A DNA stretch of 64,000 bases from QNZT01 sp964573205. Its GTDB lineage: Bacteria > Campylobacterota > Campylobacteria > Campylobacterales > QNZT01. The position numbers and the translations under genes are program-made. The notes beneath the pieces were generated by a model. That model did not search any database and was not told the origin of the DNA. It worked only from the letters and a program-made list of their open reading frames with translations. The DNA is taken from NCBI GenBank assembly GCA_964573205.1, contig CAZNIT010000026.1, forward strand, positions 1 through 64,000, written 5' to 3'. This document shows, piece after piece, positions 18,174-26,608 of this stretch. Position 1 is the first letter of the stretch. Every line of letters begins with the position of its first letter.

Positions 18174-19037
18174 TTAATGTTTTAGTCGTTTTAAAATATA
18201 TTTTCTAGCATTTGTCTGTTTCCCGGCGGCGAGATAAAATCGTACGATTTTTTCGAAAACCTCATCATCGTATAAAAAGAGATCTTCGTATTTTTGCATA
18301 ATCTTTACTCCCCGTGTGAAAAAACCGCCGTAAGTCAGAACCTTGATCGCCTCAACAAATATCTTTTTTTTCTCGCTATAGATTTGTGTGTTTTGTAGTA
18401 GATCTTCATACAGCATCAGCGCTTCGTTTAGTTTGTTGTGCGCGAGATGATGTGTCGCGAGTTTCATTTTCCATTTATCGTCTATTTTAGCAAGTTTCTT
18501 TAGCATTGAGATATATTTGTTTTTATCGTCGCTTTGGGCTAGATAATTTAATATATCCGTTTGAAAATTTTCATCATGCGATACAAGAAGCATATCCGTT
18601 AACATATTTTGATACTCTTTTAAAAGTTTCTCACGCTCTTTTGTTTTTTTCAAAAGGAAAAATTGTCTTTTAAAAAGTTTTTCACCCAATAAAATGGCTT
18701 TCTCTCTAATATCCGGTATGTTTGATTGTAAAAGAAGTTCGACGATTCGCTTTACGGCTAAAAAGTGATTCTCTTTAAAATGTATATCTGCATAATGAAA
18801 AAGCAGTTCATAATTTCTGTTGTCGAATTTGACGATGTTTTTTATATATACGATAGCAAGATCGTTGCTCTTTTTCTCTTTCAAAACTTTCTGCTTTAGC
18901 GTCTCTTTCGGAAAAAGCATATATAGCACGAAGCAAAATACTCCGAATATGAATATGATCTCCGGCAGACTGATCACTTTTATCTCGGTTGGAGTTTTTG
19001 AAAGTATTTCTCTTCTTTTTTCTATAAAATTATGCAA
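18174..19037 (-). CDS. Inner-membrane TPR-type protein of the pel operon (PelB N-terminal part or PelE-like partner)
   Basis: The 287-residue protein starts at TTG, supported by GAGG six bases upstream. It has a single membrane helix (about 26-44, IIFIFGVFCFVLYMLF) and helical TPR-like repeats to the end. It lies between pelG and pelB, nine bases after the pelG stop. Because PelB elsewhere begins with a membrane helix and TPRs, this looks like a detached N-terminal part of PelB that bridges the inner-membrane complex to the porin. That is inference; the sequence itself only shows membrane anchor plus repeats. Confidence 0.7.
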   Translation of the reverse strand: MHNFIEKRREILSKTPTEIKVISLPEIIFIFGVFCFVLYMLFPKETLKQKVLKEKKSNDLAIVYIKNIVKFDNRNYELLFHYADIHFKENHFLAVKRIVELLLQSNIPDIREKAILLGEKLFKRQFFLLKKTKEREKLLKEYQNMLTDMLLVSHDENFQTDILNYLAQSDDKNKYISMLKKLAKIDDKWKMKLATHHLAHNKLNEALMLYEDLLQNTQIYSEKKKIFVEAIKVLTYGGFFTRGVKIMQKYEDLFLYDDEVFEKIVRFYLAAGKQTNARKYILKRLKH

Positions 19038-19045
19038 ATCTCACC

Positions 19046-20422
19046 TCATTTTTGCAGCATAAACGTTTCATAGTCGATTTTCCAAAACTTTTCTCTTACG
19101 ACAAAAACCGAAATGATAAAAACGATCAAAAGCGACAAAGCGTATCCGTATCCGAAATACTCCGGTCCCATATCGATGGATATATAGCTGAAAAGGGCGT
19201 TGAGTACTAAAAAAAGCATAGATAGATAGAGTGTTTGTATTCTTTTGTCTATATAAAATAAAAGTGCTTGCATCGTCATAAAACATAACTGTAAAGTGGC
19301 GCCTATTAACAAAATATAAAAAAGATCCAGATATAAATTGGGAATTGAAAGCTTTTCGAAAATATACGGTGCGGCGTTATATAAAAATATATTGATAACG
19401 GTTTGAACTATCAAAATCTCTTTTATAACGGTTCTTACATCGTTGTTCATGGCATTTTTATAATGCGTTATCGTAGAGAGTGGTTGGGCGTTTGTTATTG
19501 CGCTGTAAAATCCTTGAAAACTTCTTGAAAAGTTCACTTCAAGTCTATAAAAAAGTATGGCCATTCCGGGAATGATTGCCAAATATGCCAGAAAAATAGG
19601 AAGGTCGTAAACTATGGAAGCTTTGAATTTTCCCACTACGTAGTAACCCGTCATAGGATGATACCAAAAAATTATCTTATCTATCCATACGCCTAAATTG
19701 TAAAAGAAACCGCTTGCGGCCAATCTCCAATAAAACGATTTAATCGAAAAGATTCTAAAGCTCACCAATTTTTTAGAGGGGTATTGCTTGAGTATCAATA
19801 GAGTTAGGATCATAAAAAGTACGAAATTTCCTATAAAAAAAGCACCCAGTAAAAAAGTGGTGTTTTCTCCGAAAAAGTACGCAAGTGCGATGATCGACGA
19901 ATATGTGATGAAATATGACGAAACGACCGCTTTATATCTTTTTAGACTCGAAGCCAATACGTTTGCGATCCATACGAGACTTACCACGATAAAAACCAAA
20001 AGCGTCAGAAATTTGAAAAATAGAGATTTTTCCGGTAGTAAATAAAATGTTACCGGAGCCATAATAAATAGACCGGCTACCAAAACGACAAAGATCGTCG
20101 CGAAATATGCCGGTAAAATTTCATCGTACTCTTTAGCGTATATCCTATCGGCGATAAACCTTGTCAAAGGCAATTGTAAAAAACCCGAAAGCATAAAACT
20201 TGATGAAAACATAAACGCATATGTGATAATAAGTTGAAATTGAATTGTCTCTTGCGTGTTACGGTATGAATTCAGACTGATATATCCGACTATGATAATG
20301 GAGACGATAGATATTATCCAAGCTCCCGAACTTAAAACGGCGGCATAGCTGTAAACTTTAGCATAAGATACGAGACTATCTTTTTTCAGCGATCTTTCTA
20401 ATTCAAAACCTATCCCCGCCAT
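19046..20422 (-). CDS. pelG: PelG, Pel polysaccharide inner-membrane transporter
   Basis: PelG is a MATE/Wzx-like (PST family) integral membrane protein that carries the growing Pel chain across the inner membrane with PelD, PelE and PelF. The 458 residues show about twelve hydrophobic helices. The N-terminal signature MAGIGFELERSLKKDSL is typical of PelG. The ATG lies 13 bases inside the pelF end. Length matches the family (about 456). Confidence 0.93.
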   Translation of the reverse strand: MAGIGFELERSLKKDSLVSYAKVYSYAAVLSSGAWIISIVSIIIVGYISLNSYRNTQETIQFQLIITYAFMFSSSFMLSGFLQLPLTRFIADRIYAKEYDEILPAYFATIFVVLVAGLFIMAPVTFYLLPEKSLFFKFLTLLVFIVVSLVWIANVLASSLKRYKAVVSSYFITYSSIIALAYFFGENTTFLLGAFFIGNFVLFMILTLLILKQYPSKKLVSFRIFSIKSFYWRLAASGFFYNLGVWIDKIIFWYHPMTGYYVVGKFKASIVYDLPIFLAYLAIIPGMAILFYRLEVNFSRSFQGFYSAITNAQPLSTITHYKNAMNNDVRTVIKEILIVQTVINIFLYNAAPYIFEKLSIPNLYLDLFYILLIGATLQLCFMTMQALLFYIDKRIQTLYLSMLFLVLNALFSYISIDMGPEYFGYGYALSLLIVFIISVFVVREKFWKIDYETFMLQK

Positions 20423-21918
20423 CGTGAAAGCGCCTTTTCGTAAACTTCGATATATTTGTCGAAAAATATTTGTTGAGTATAAAACCTATTTACTCTCTTA
20501 AGGGCATTTTGCCGATAGAGTCTCCAAAGTTCTTCATCGTCTAAAAGCTTCATATATGCTTGAGCCAATTTCGAGGGGTTTGCGACAGGTACGATTTCGC
20601 CGGCTTTACCTATATTTATATCCTCTTGATTTAGCCCGCCGTATATCAATTCGCTACAACTTCCCACATCGGTTGAGACACAAGGTACTCCTGCGGCAAA
20701 TCCCTCTAAAATTACCAAAGGCATTCCCTCGCTTATGGAGGTTAGGGTCAAGATATCCGTTTTTGGTAAGATGTCGTCGATCTTTTGAAAGCCCAAAAAC
20801 TTGATGTTCTTTTCTAAATTTAAAGTTTCGACCATACGCCTGCACTCGTTTGCATAGACTACATCCTCATCCAAAGGACCCGCTATCCATCCTTGAATAT
20901 CAGGAAATTTATCGGCGACTATCCGAATGGAACGAATGAAGGTTTTGATATCTTTTATGGAGACGACGCGACCTAAAAGAGTGATGACCTTATGATTTTT
21001 GTTGACTCTTTTTTCGACCAGTTTGTTCAATTTTTTCGTATCGACTCCGTTTGGAATGACTCTGCATCTGTTCCTATTCGCACCAAATTCGATTTGAAGC
21101 TCTTTCGCTCCGTTATAAAGAGATAATATGTCGTCGGCCGATTGATAAGTTAAAAAACCTATTTTTTCAAAAAAATCGATCCACATCTTTTTCAGATAGT
21201 TACAGCTTCCGATACTCTTTTGTAAAGATGATTTATATAGCATAAAACCGCTATTTGCATGCATATCCATCTTTCGTTCTCTTATATATATACCATGTTC
21301 GGTTAATATGAACGGTATGTTATGAAAACTCGATATGAGTGCGGCCGTAAAACCGGCATATCCTGTAGATGGTGAGTGTACGACTTTCGCCATATTCGAC
21401 ATAGAAGCTATTTTAGCCAACAGCCAAATGGGTTTATGAATACTTCTGAGTGTCCAAAAGTAGTCTATAAAAGAGATTTCGCCGCAATTTTTATTGTAGT
21501 TTTCTTTTATGAATTCCCAAGATTGACGTGAATATAGGAAATCGTTTATAGTTATCTCTTTTTCAAAAAAACGAGCGTTAAACATGGTTTTAAAATCAAA
21601 TGATACTTTATTCTTTATTTTTTTATGAAATTCCTTTAATTTTTCAAAATCTTCTCTTTTAATTTCGATAGCCTTCGGTTCGTCGGCTTTTATATCGTCG
21701 AAGAGAAAATATTCATCAAAAAAGTGTACATTTTTGGCAAATTTATAATTTTTTTTCTCATAATCGTTTTTTTTACTGCCCAAAAAGAGAATGCCGAAAC
21801 TATATTGGGGCATTCCGTTTATAATTTGATCGATCCAACTGGAAACTCCTCCTCTTACGTAGGGATAAGTACCTTCGGCGATTATTAATATATCTACATT
21901 TCGTTTTTTATCAAGCAC
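20410..21918 (-). CDS. pelF: PelF, Pel glycosyltransferase (GT4)
   Basis: PelF is the cytosolic GT4 glycosyltransferase that polymerises Pel from UDP-sugars. The 502 residues have a GT-B fold: N-terminal motif ILIIAEGTYPYVRGGVSSW with the diagnostic PelF start, IPNGVDTKKL (about 288), GRVVSIKDIKTFI (about 316) and the EX7E retaining-GT motif at E397-E405 (EGMPLVILE). The start is GTG at 21918, overlapping pelE by 25 bases. Its partner PelD should gate activity through c-di-GMP. Confidence 0.94.
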   Translation of the reverse strand: MLDKKRNVDILIIAEGTYPYVRGGVSSWIDQIINGMPQYSFGILFLGSKKNDYEKKNYKFAKNVHFFDEYFLFDDIKADEPKAIEIKREDFEKLKEFHKKIKNKVSFDFKTMFNARFFEKEITINDFLYSRQSWEFIKENYNKNCGEISFIDYFWTLRSIHKPIWLLAKIASMSNMAKVVHSPSTGYAGFTAALISSFHNIPFILTEHGIYIRERKMDMHANSGFMLYKSSLQKSIGSCNYLKKMWIDFFEKIGFLTYQSADDILSLYNGAKELQIEFGANRNRCRVIPNGVDTKKLNKLVEKRVNKNHKVITLLGRVVSIKDIKTFIRSIRIVADKFPDIQGWIAGPLDEDVVYANECRRMVETLNLEKNIKFLGFQKIDDILPKTDILTLTSISEGMPLVILEGFAAGVPCVSTDVGSCSELIYGGLNQEDINIGKAGEIVPVANPSKLAQAYMKLLDDEELWRLYRQNALKRVNRFYTQQIFFDKYIEVYEKALSRWRG

Positions 21919-22841
21919 CGTCGGCCTTTATATAGTGATGTTAAAGATAGTATTTTGGTATTATATTTTATATCTTTAATTTCATCTAAAATTTGTCGAA
22001 GTTTTTTGAAATCTCTCTTTTCAAAATAGACTTGTGCCAAATAGGGTAGAGCGGAGTCTTTATAAAGTGGATTTGAGATCACTTTTTCAAAAGTTTTTGC
22101 CGATTCACCAAAATTTTTCATCTTTAAATCTATTTTTGCCAGTAATAAATTTAGCCGCATATCGTCAGGATCGATTTTTAGAGCTTTTTGCACGTAAAGT
22201 TTCGCGTTATTTAGATAAAATGCTTCCAAATCTTTACTGATTAAACGATAATATACAAAATCCCAATAAAGATGTGCCATCTCACTTTCATACTCGCTTT
22301 TTTTAATCAAGTCGTCGCATTTTGAGATTTTATTCGAAAGGTCGTTTATTCTTCGGTTTAACTTTTTTTCCATTTGATTGATGGCTCCGAAACAAAAAAG
22401 CCTGCTTTCGTCGCCTTTTCCCGAAAGGGTATTGTAAAAAATACGCATATCGTCTTTATGAAAATTCTCTTTTAAGTAAGAGAGGATTTCAATTTTACGT
22501 TTTTGAGAACTTTTTTCATTCATTAAAAGATTTTCAAGAGGCCCCTGTCTGTAATCTCTGGTTACGATAGGATAAGTGATCTTGAGACGGTCCATATCCA
22601 GTGTTTTAAAATTTCGCCGTTGCCGTTTTTGATCCGCTTTCGAGAGATAAAAATAGAGTAACAAAGTCAGTATGGGGCCTACGATGATCATAATGGAGTT
22701 AAAAAGAAAAAGCAACATCAACGACCAGAAGCTTTTAAATCCGCTAGCTTTGAACATGAGATAAGAAAAAAGTGCGACCGAGCACAAGTACCAGATTAAA
22801 AAGTTTTGTGAATCTATCGAATTTAAAATATGCATAATCAT
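21894..22841 (-). CDS. pelE: PelE, inner-membrane TPR partner of the Pel complex
   Basis: PelE interacts with PelD at the inner membrane. The 315-residue product has two N-terminal membrane helices (about 13-31 and 37-66) and a cytosolic helical region with TPR-like repeats (YVQKALKIDPDDMRLNLLLAKIDL near 235). Sequence recognition alone is weak, but its position between pelD and pelF, the ATGA overlap with pelD and the architecture all fit PelE. Confidence 0.85.
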   Translation of the reverse strand: MIMHILNSIDSQNFLIWYLCSVALFSYLMFKASGFKSFWSLMLLFLFNSIMIIVGPILTLLLYFYLSKADQKRQRRNFKTLDMDRLKITYPIVTRDYRQGPLENLLMNEKSSQKRKIEILSYLKENFHKDDMRIFYNTLSGKGDESRLFCFGAINQMEKKLNRRINDLSNKISKCDDLIKKSEYESEMAHLYWDFVYYRLISKDLEAFYLNNAKLYVQKALKIDPDDMRLNLLLAKIDLKMKNFGESAKTFEKVISNPLYKDSALPYLAQVYFEKRDFKKLRQILDEIKDIKYNTKILSLTSLYKGRRCLIKNEM

Positions 22842-24076
22842 TCCAATAGCTTTTCAAACTTGTTATAAGCGATATCTTCAATTTTATATACGAAATTTTT
22901 TGAATCGATATGATTTAAAAGAGAGCGGTTTGTATCTATCTTTCGTTTTACTCTGTTGAAAAAACCTTCTGCGTTTACTTTATTTGAAAAAGGGAAGACG
23001 ATCAAAATCGCATATTGATTTTTATTTACCGTTAATGTCTGAATCATATCGACAGCCCTTTTTAGTTGCTCTATTATCGAAAGTAGTTCGTTCATATATT
23101 TTAAATTTTCGGATTTTAAAATCAATATACTCGAAGATATGTTGTAAATATTCTTTATATTTTGAAGTTTACACAGTTCGTATGCGAAATCCTCGTCCAG
23201 ATAGGAGCGTTTACATCCGTGAAATTCCATAAAGTTATTTTTCTCTATACTCTGAATAAAGTAAGTGAAAATTACCGAAATCTGTAAAAGTGTATCTTCG
23301 TTAAAAAATGTAAAAGGCATATCTTCTATGGCGAGCAAATCTATACCCTCGACTTTAGCGGTCGGAATAACGCCGAGATATTTAGCGTCCGTTTTACGGT
23401 TTAAATCGATATAAGCCGGTTTCATTTTAATTAAAGCCTCTTTAATCAAAATATCGTCTTTATAAAAATCACTCTTTTGATTTAAAGATAATGCAGCCTT
23501 CGTTTTTGCTCCGATGCAAGATACCAGTACGGCTTTTTTAACTTGATACTGCTGTTTTAAAAGTTTCAGAAATTCGATTTTTGCCGCGTTTTCCTCTTGT
23601 TGTGAGATAGATATGATTTTTTGCAAAGAGTCTTGAAGACTGAATCTCTTTGTTATATAAGATTTTTCCAATTGGTCGTATGAAATTTTCAGCGTATAAA
23701 AAGCGTTGGTGTTCTCTTCCAGTTTTTGCGTAAGATAACTGTTTTTAACCGCTTCCTCCTCCATTCTACTCTCCCAAATATAGTGAAACAGATATAAAAT
23801 CAAACCTAACATCAAAAGTTCTAAAATTCGGTATAGCGGGAAAGTCTCGTAAAAAAGAAAAAATGCGGTTGAATAGACTACTATAAAAGAGATTAGTCCG
23901 GCGAAACCGAAAAAAAGCGTTAAAACGGTTGCAACAAAAAGTGAGACGTTTATCTTGTTATTTATAAAACAGGGATCGGTTTCGTTTAGAAAATATCCAA
24001 ATAGTATAAAAATAGTCGATATGCCGATAGCTTCCGCATATTTTACGATCAGTTTATAGTCGAAAAAGGAGATCAC
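22838..24076 (-). CDS. pelD: PelD, c-di-GMP receptor of the Pel system
   Basis: PelD is an inner-membrane receptor that activates Pel synthesis when c-di-GMP binds. About four membrane helices (roughly 15-110) precede a coiled segment, a GAF domain and a degenerate GGDEF domain. The I-site is intact: RAVD at R340-D343, with a further Arg (R375) 35 residues on, the same spacing as R367/D370/R402 reported for Pseudomonas PelD. No active GGDEF motif is seen. I chose the GTG at 24076, which overlaps the pelC stop as GTGA; the frame is open to a TTG at 24136, but that would overlap pelC by 64 bases. Add 20 for numbering from there. Confidence 0.9.
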   Translation of the reverse strand: MISFFDYKLIVKYAEAIGISTIFILFGYFLNETDPCFINNKINVSLFVATVLTLFFGFAGLISFIVVYSTAFFLFYETFPLYRILELLMLGLILYLFHYIWESRMEEEAVKNSYLTQKLEENTNAFYTLKISYDQLEKSYITKRFSLQDSLQKIISISQQEENAAKIEFLKLLKQQYQVKKAVLVSCIGAKTKAALSLNQKSDFYKDDILIKEALIKMKPAYIDLNRKTDAKYLGVIPTAKVEGIDLLAIEDMPFTFFNEDTLLQISVIFTYFIQSIEKNNFMEFHGCKRSYLDEDFAYELCKLQNIKNIYNISSSILILKSENLKYMNELLSIIEQLKRAVDMIQTLTVNKNQYAILIVFPFSNKVNAEGFFNRVKRKIDTNRSLLNHIDSKNFVYKIEDIAYNKFEKLLE

Positions 24077-24540
24077 TTTTGCGTAAGCTCCAACATAAGC
24101 TTTTGAGCGATCGAACCGACGGACTCCTGTCCCCAACCGTTTTTGGCGCCTACGGCGCTATATACGACTTTACCGGTGTGAGTCTCTACGATATTAAAAT
24201 TCAATGCGACTGCCGGTTCGGCGTCAAGTCCGATCTTATAACGCCATTCGTTTATGTTGCCTAGCAAATAATATTTCGTATTGATATCGGATTTCGTTGC
24301 CCGTTTATTTTTATATCTCGGAGAGATTTGTACGGAGCAGTTTTTTGAGATTAAAATCGCTTCCATGATATTTTTCGCCTTCTCTCCGGCAAGAGGAGTG
24401 TCGGTATCGTTTTTAAAAGGTAAAACGGTGATCATTCCGTCTCTTGGAAGATGATTTAGCTGAGAATAGTTCGTAACGCTGGAACATCCGATCAACAAGA
24501 ACGAGGCGATAAAAATCAAACTATTTTTAAGTGCGGTCAT
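24073..24540 (-). CDS. pelC: PelC, outer-membrane lipoprotein of Pel export
   Basis: PelC forms a ring lipoprotein on the periplasmic face of the outer membrane that funnels Pel to PelB. The 155-residue protein has a canonical lipobox LIGC (C19), followed by a DUF799/PelC-like domain (ITVLPFKNDTDTPLAGEKAKNI near 40). It is the first gene of the pel operon. The start ATG has AAGGA upstream. Length is close to Pseudomonas PelC (172). Confidence 0.9.
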   Translation of the reverse strand: MTALKNSLIFIASFLLIGCSSVTNYSQLNHLPRDGMITVLPFKNDTDTPLAGEKAKNIMEAILISKNCSVQISPRYKNKRATKSDINTKYYLLGNINEWRYKIGLDAEPAVALNFNIVETHTGKVVYSAVGAKNGWGQESVGSIAQKLMLELTQK

Positions 24541-24738
24541 GATTGTCCTTTATTAACTTTATTTATATAGTTTAGTGGATGATTGATTAAAACTTAATTA
24601 ATTAGTATATTATTTTTTACTTTAATCGGATAAAATATAGTTTAGGTAAAGTAAATAATAAGTTTTAGAGTTGTGATATCTCTTGACAAAAATTATCTTT
24701 TATTGTAAACTACGCCAAAATCCTCAGAGGAGCAAACG
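24541..24738. promoter_or_regulatory. Divergent promoter region between pelC and leuA leader
   Basis: This AT-rich region separates the divergent pel and leu operons. For pel, TATATA/TATAAA-type -10 candidates lie about 20-35 bases from pelC. TAATTAATTA near 24595 is a perfect 10-base palindrome. No c-di-GMP riboswitch-like fold is recognisable on the pel side, so control probably runs through PelD. Confidence 0.4.
24683..24711 (+). promoter_or_regulatory. Predicted sigma-70 promoter of the leu leader
   Basis: A perfect -35 TTGACA (24683-24688) is followed after exactly 17 bases by TAAACT (24706-24711, four of six consensus bases). It lies 27 bases before the leader peptide ATG, giving a transcript start near 24718. 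Confidence 0.55.
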
Positions 24739-24853
24739 ATGAAAAGATATGATTTTATTTCGATTTCCATAACCCGAAATGATTCTTTGCTCCTGCTCTC
24801 TTCTTGTACGCTTGGTAATTAACTCCGAAAAATAAAAGTTTTGGCGATTTTGG
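24713..24853 (+). promoter_or_regulatory. Alternative pairing elements flanking the leu leader peptide
   Basis: CGCCAAAATC (24713-24722) upstream of the leader peptide can pair with either TTTTGGCG (24839-24846) or the adjoining GATTTTGG (24846-24853) downstream of it; each is a perfect 8-base match and they overlap by one base. An AT-rich stem (CGAAAAATAA with TTATTATTTCG, one bulge) encloses the downstream elements. This could switch leader RNA structure, provided transcription begins upstream of 24713, which is borderline for the predicted promoter. Confidence 0.35.
24739..24822 (+). CDS. leuL: Leucine-rich leader peptide of leuA
   Basis: A 27-residue frame with a strong AGAGGAG site six bases before its ATG. 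It contains four consecutive leucine codons, each a different codon (TTG CTC CTG CTC), in NDSLLLLSSCTLGN, and ends 109 bases before leuA. Its position, the Leu run and the ribosome site make it an attenuation leader that senses charged tRNA-Leu. Use of rare CTC and CTG would make ribosome stalling sensitive. It does not resemble an expressed structural protein. Confidence 0.8.
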   Translation: MKRYDFISISITRNDSLLLLSSCTLGN

Positions 24854-24931
24854 TTATTATTTCGCCCTTGACGTAAACATATAAAACAAAATTATATTAA
24901 TTTATTACGAATCTGGAAAAAGAGAGAAGAG

Positions 24932-26599
24932 ATGAAATACAAAAAATTTGAAAAGATAGAGTTGGCGGATAGAAAATGGCCGCAAAACGAGATACAAAAA
25001 GCACCGATTTGGTGTTCGGTTGACTTAAGGGACGGAAACCAAGCTCTCGTAAATCCTATGAGTTTGGAAAAAAAGATAATTTTTTTTAATTTGTTGTTAG
25101 AATTGGGATTTAAGGAAATAGAGATAGGTTTTCCCAGCGCGAGTGAAACCGAGTATCGGTTTTGTCGTCATCTGATCGAAAACGAAATGATTCCCGAGGA
25201 TGTAACGATCGGTATTTTAACGCAAGCAAGAGAGCATCTTATAAAAAGGAGCGCAGAAGCGTTACAAGGCGCTAAAAATGTGATAGTTCATCTATATAAC
25301 TCCACTTCGACGCTTCAAAGAGAAGTCGTATTTGAGAAATCGCAAGATGAGATAGTCAAAATGGCTTTAAAGGGTGTCGATTGGATAAAAGAGTATTTCG
25401 GAAAGTTTGGCGGTTTGGTTACATTGGAATACTCTCCCGAAAGTTTTACGCAAACTGAACTCGATTTTGCGGCTAGGATCTGTAATGAAGTTACGAATAG
25501 GTGGAATCCGAAAGAAGGTGAGAAGGTAATTATAAACCTTCCATCGACTGTAGAAGTAGCGACGCCCAATATTTATGCGGATCAGATAGAGTGGATGTGT
25601 CGTAACCTTGAAAAAAGAGAGGAAATCGTTGTCAGTGTTCACACGCATAACGACAGAGGAACCGCCGTGGCGTCAACCGAACTTGCATTGATGGCCGGTG
25701 CGGATCGTGTAGAAGGTACTCTTTTGGGTAACGGAGAGAGAACAGGAAACGTGGATATAGTGACCCTGGCCTTAAATATGTTCACTCAAGGCGTTGACCC
25801 TAAACTTAAATTGGACAATATCGATAGAATCGTCGAAGTTGCGGAATACTGCAACGAAATCAAAACACATCCTAGACACCCTTATGTCGGTGAATTGGTA
25901 TATACCGCGTTTAGCGGTTCGCATCAAGACGCGATCAAAAAAGGTATGCAAAAACAAAAACATATGAGTTGCTGGAGCGTTCCATATCTTCCTATCGATC
26001 CCAAAGATGTGGGAAGAGACTATAAATCGATCGTGCGGGTCAATTCCCAATCCGGTAAAGGAGGTGTGGCTTTTTTATTGTCGGAGAGATTCGGTTTTGA
26101 TATACCTAAAGAGATGATGCCCTATGTTGCGGAAGTGATGCAAAAAGAGAGTGAATCAAAAGAGGGCGTGCTTAGTGAAGAGGAGATTTATGCTCTATTT
26201 TTCGATAATTTTTTAAATATCGACGAACCGCTTCGTTTAACCGATCTTAAAGTGGCTATTTTGGGTAAAAAAATCGAGGTGTCCGCAAAAATCGATATTG
26301 CCGATGAAATTTTTAAAATGAAGATCGTCTCATCGGGTATCATAGAGGCTATAAGCGAAATGGTAAAAGATTCGGGTGTCGAGTTTGAGATAGAGAGTTA
26401 TTTCGAACACTCTCTTTCAAAAGGAAGTGATGCTAAAGCTGTAAGTTACATCGGAATAAAAATGGATGAAAGACTCTTTTTCGGAGTCGGTTTGGCTGAG
26501 AATATCACTTATTCTTCCGTTAACGCTTTGATAAGTGCAATCAATATCGGATTGAGTGCGAAAAAAGATTCTCTCAAAAGCTTGCGGGTGTATGCTTAA
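24932..26599 (+). CDS. leuA: 2-isopropylmalate synthase (LeuA type 2)
   Basis: LeuA condenses acetyl-CoA with 2-oxoisovalerate, the first committed step of leucine synthesis. The 555-residue form is the long LeuA2 subfamily: catalytic domain with the substrate/metal motif WCSVDLRDGNQAL (about 27-39) and the metal ligands of HTHNDRG (about 238-244), a C-terminal regulatory domain for leucine feedback (from about 430), and YSSVNALISAINIGL near the end. It sits behind the leader peptide; no leuB, C or D is beside it. Confidence 0.94.
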   Translation: MKYKKFEKIELADRKWPQNEIQKAPIWCSVDLRDGNQALVNPMSLEKKIIFFNLLLELGFKEIEIGFPSASETEYRFCRHLIENEMIPEDVTIGILTQAREHLIKRSAEALQGAKNVIVHLYNSTSTLQREVVFEKSQDEIVKMALKGVDWIKEYFGKFGGLVTLEYSPESFTQTELDFAARICNEVTNRWNPKEGEKVIINLPSTVEVATPNIYADQIEWMCRNLEKREEIVVSVHTHNDRGTAVASTELALMAGADRVEGTLLGNGERTGNVDIVTLALNMFTQGVDPKLKLDNIDRIVEVAEYCNEIKTHPRHPYVGELVYTAFSGSHQDAIKKGMQKQKHMSCWSVPYLPIDPKDVGRDYKSIVRVNSQSGKGGVAFLLSERFGFDIPKEMMPYVAEVMQKESESKEGVLSEEEIYALFFDNFLNIDEPLRLTDLKVAILGKKIEVSAKIDIADEIFKMKIVSSGIIEAISEMVKDSGVEFEIESYFEHSLSKGSDAKAVSYIGIKMDERLFFGVGLAENITYSSVNALISAINIGLSAKKDSLKSLRVYA

Positions 26600-26608
26600 G
26601 GTTTTTTT

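Noticed and set aside
24073..24136. PelD start at TTG 24136
   Set aside because: It would overlap pelC by 64 bases; the GTG at 24076 overlaps the pelC stop as GTGA and has GGAG upstream.
24541..24660. c-di-GMP riboswitch upstream of pelC
   Set aside because: The region is almost wholly A/T and shows none of the conserved GEMM core elements.
24822..24931. Intrinsic attenuator between leader peptide and leuA
   Set aside because: Only AT-rich or short stems are visible and no U-run follows them, so a classical terminator hairpin cannot be supported.
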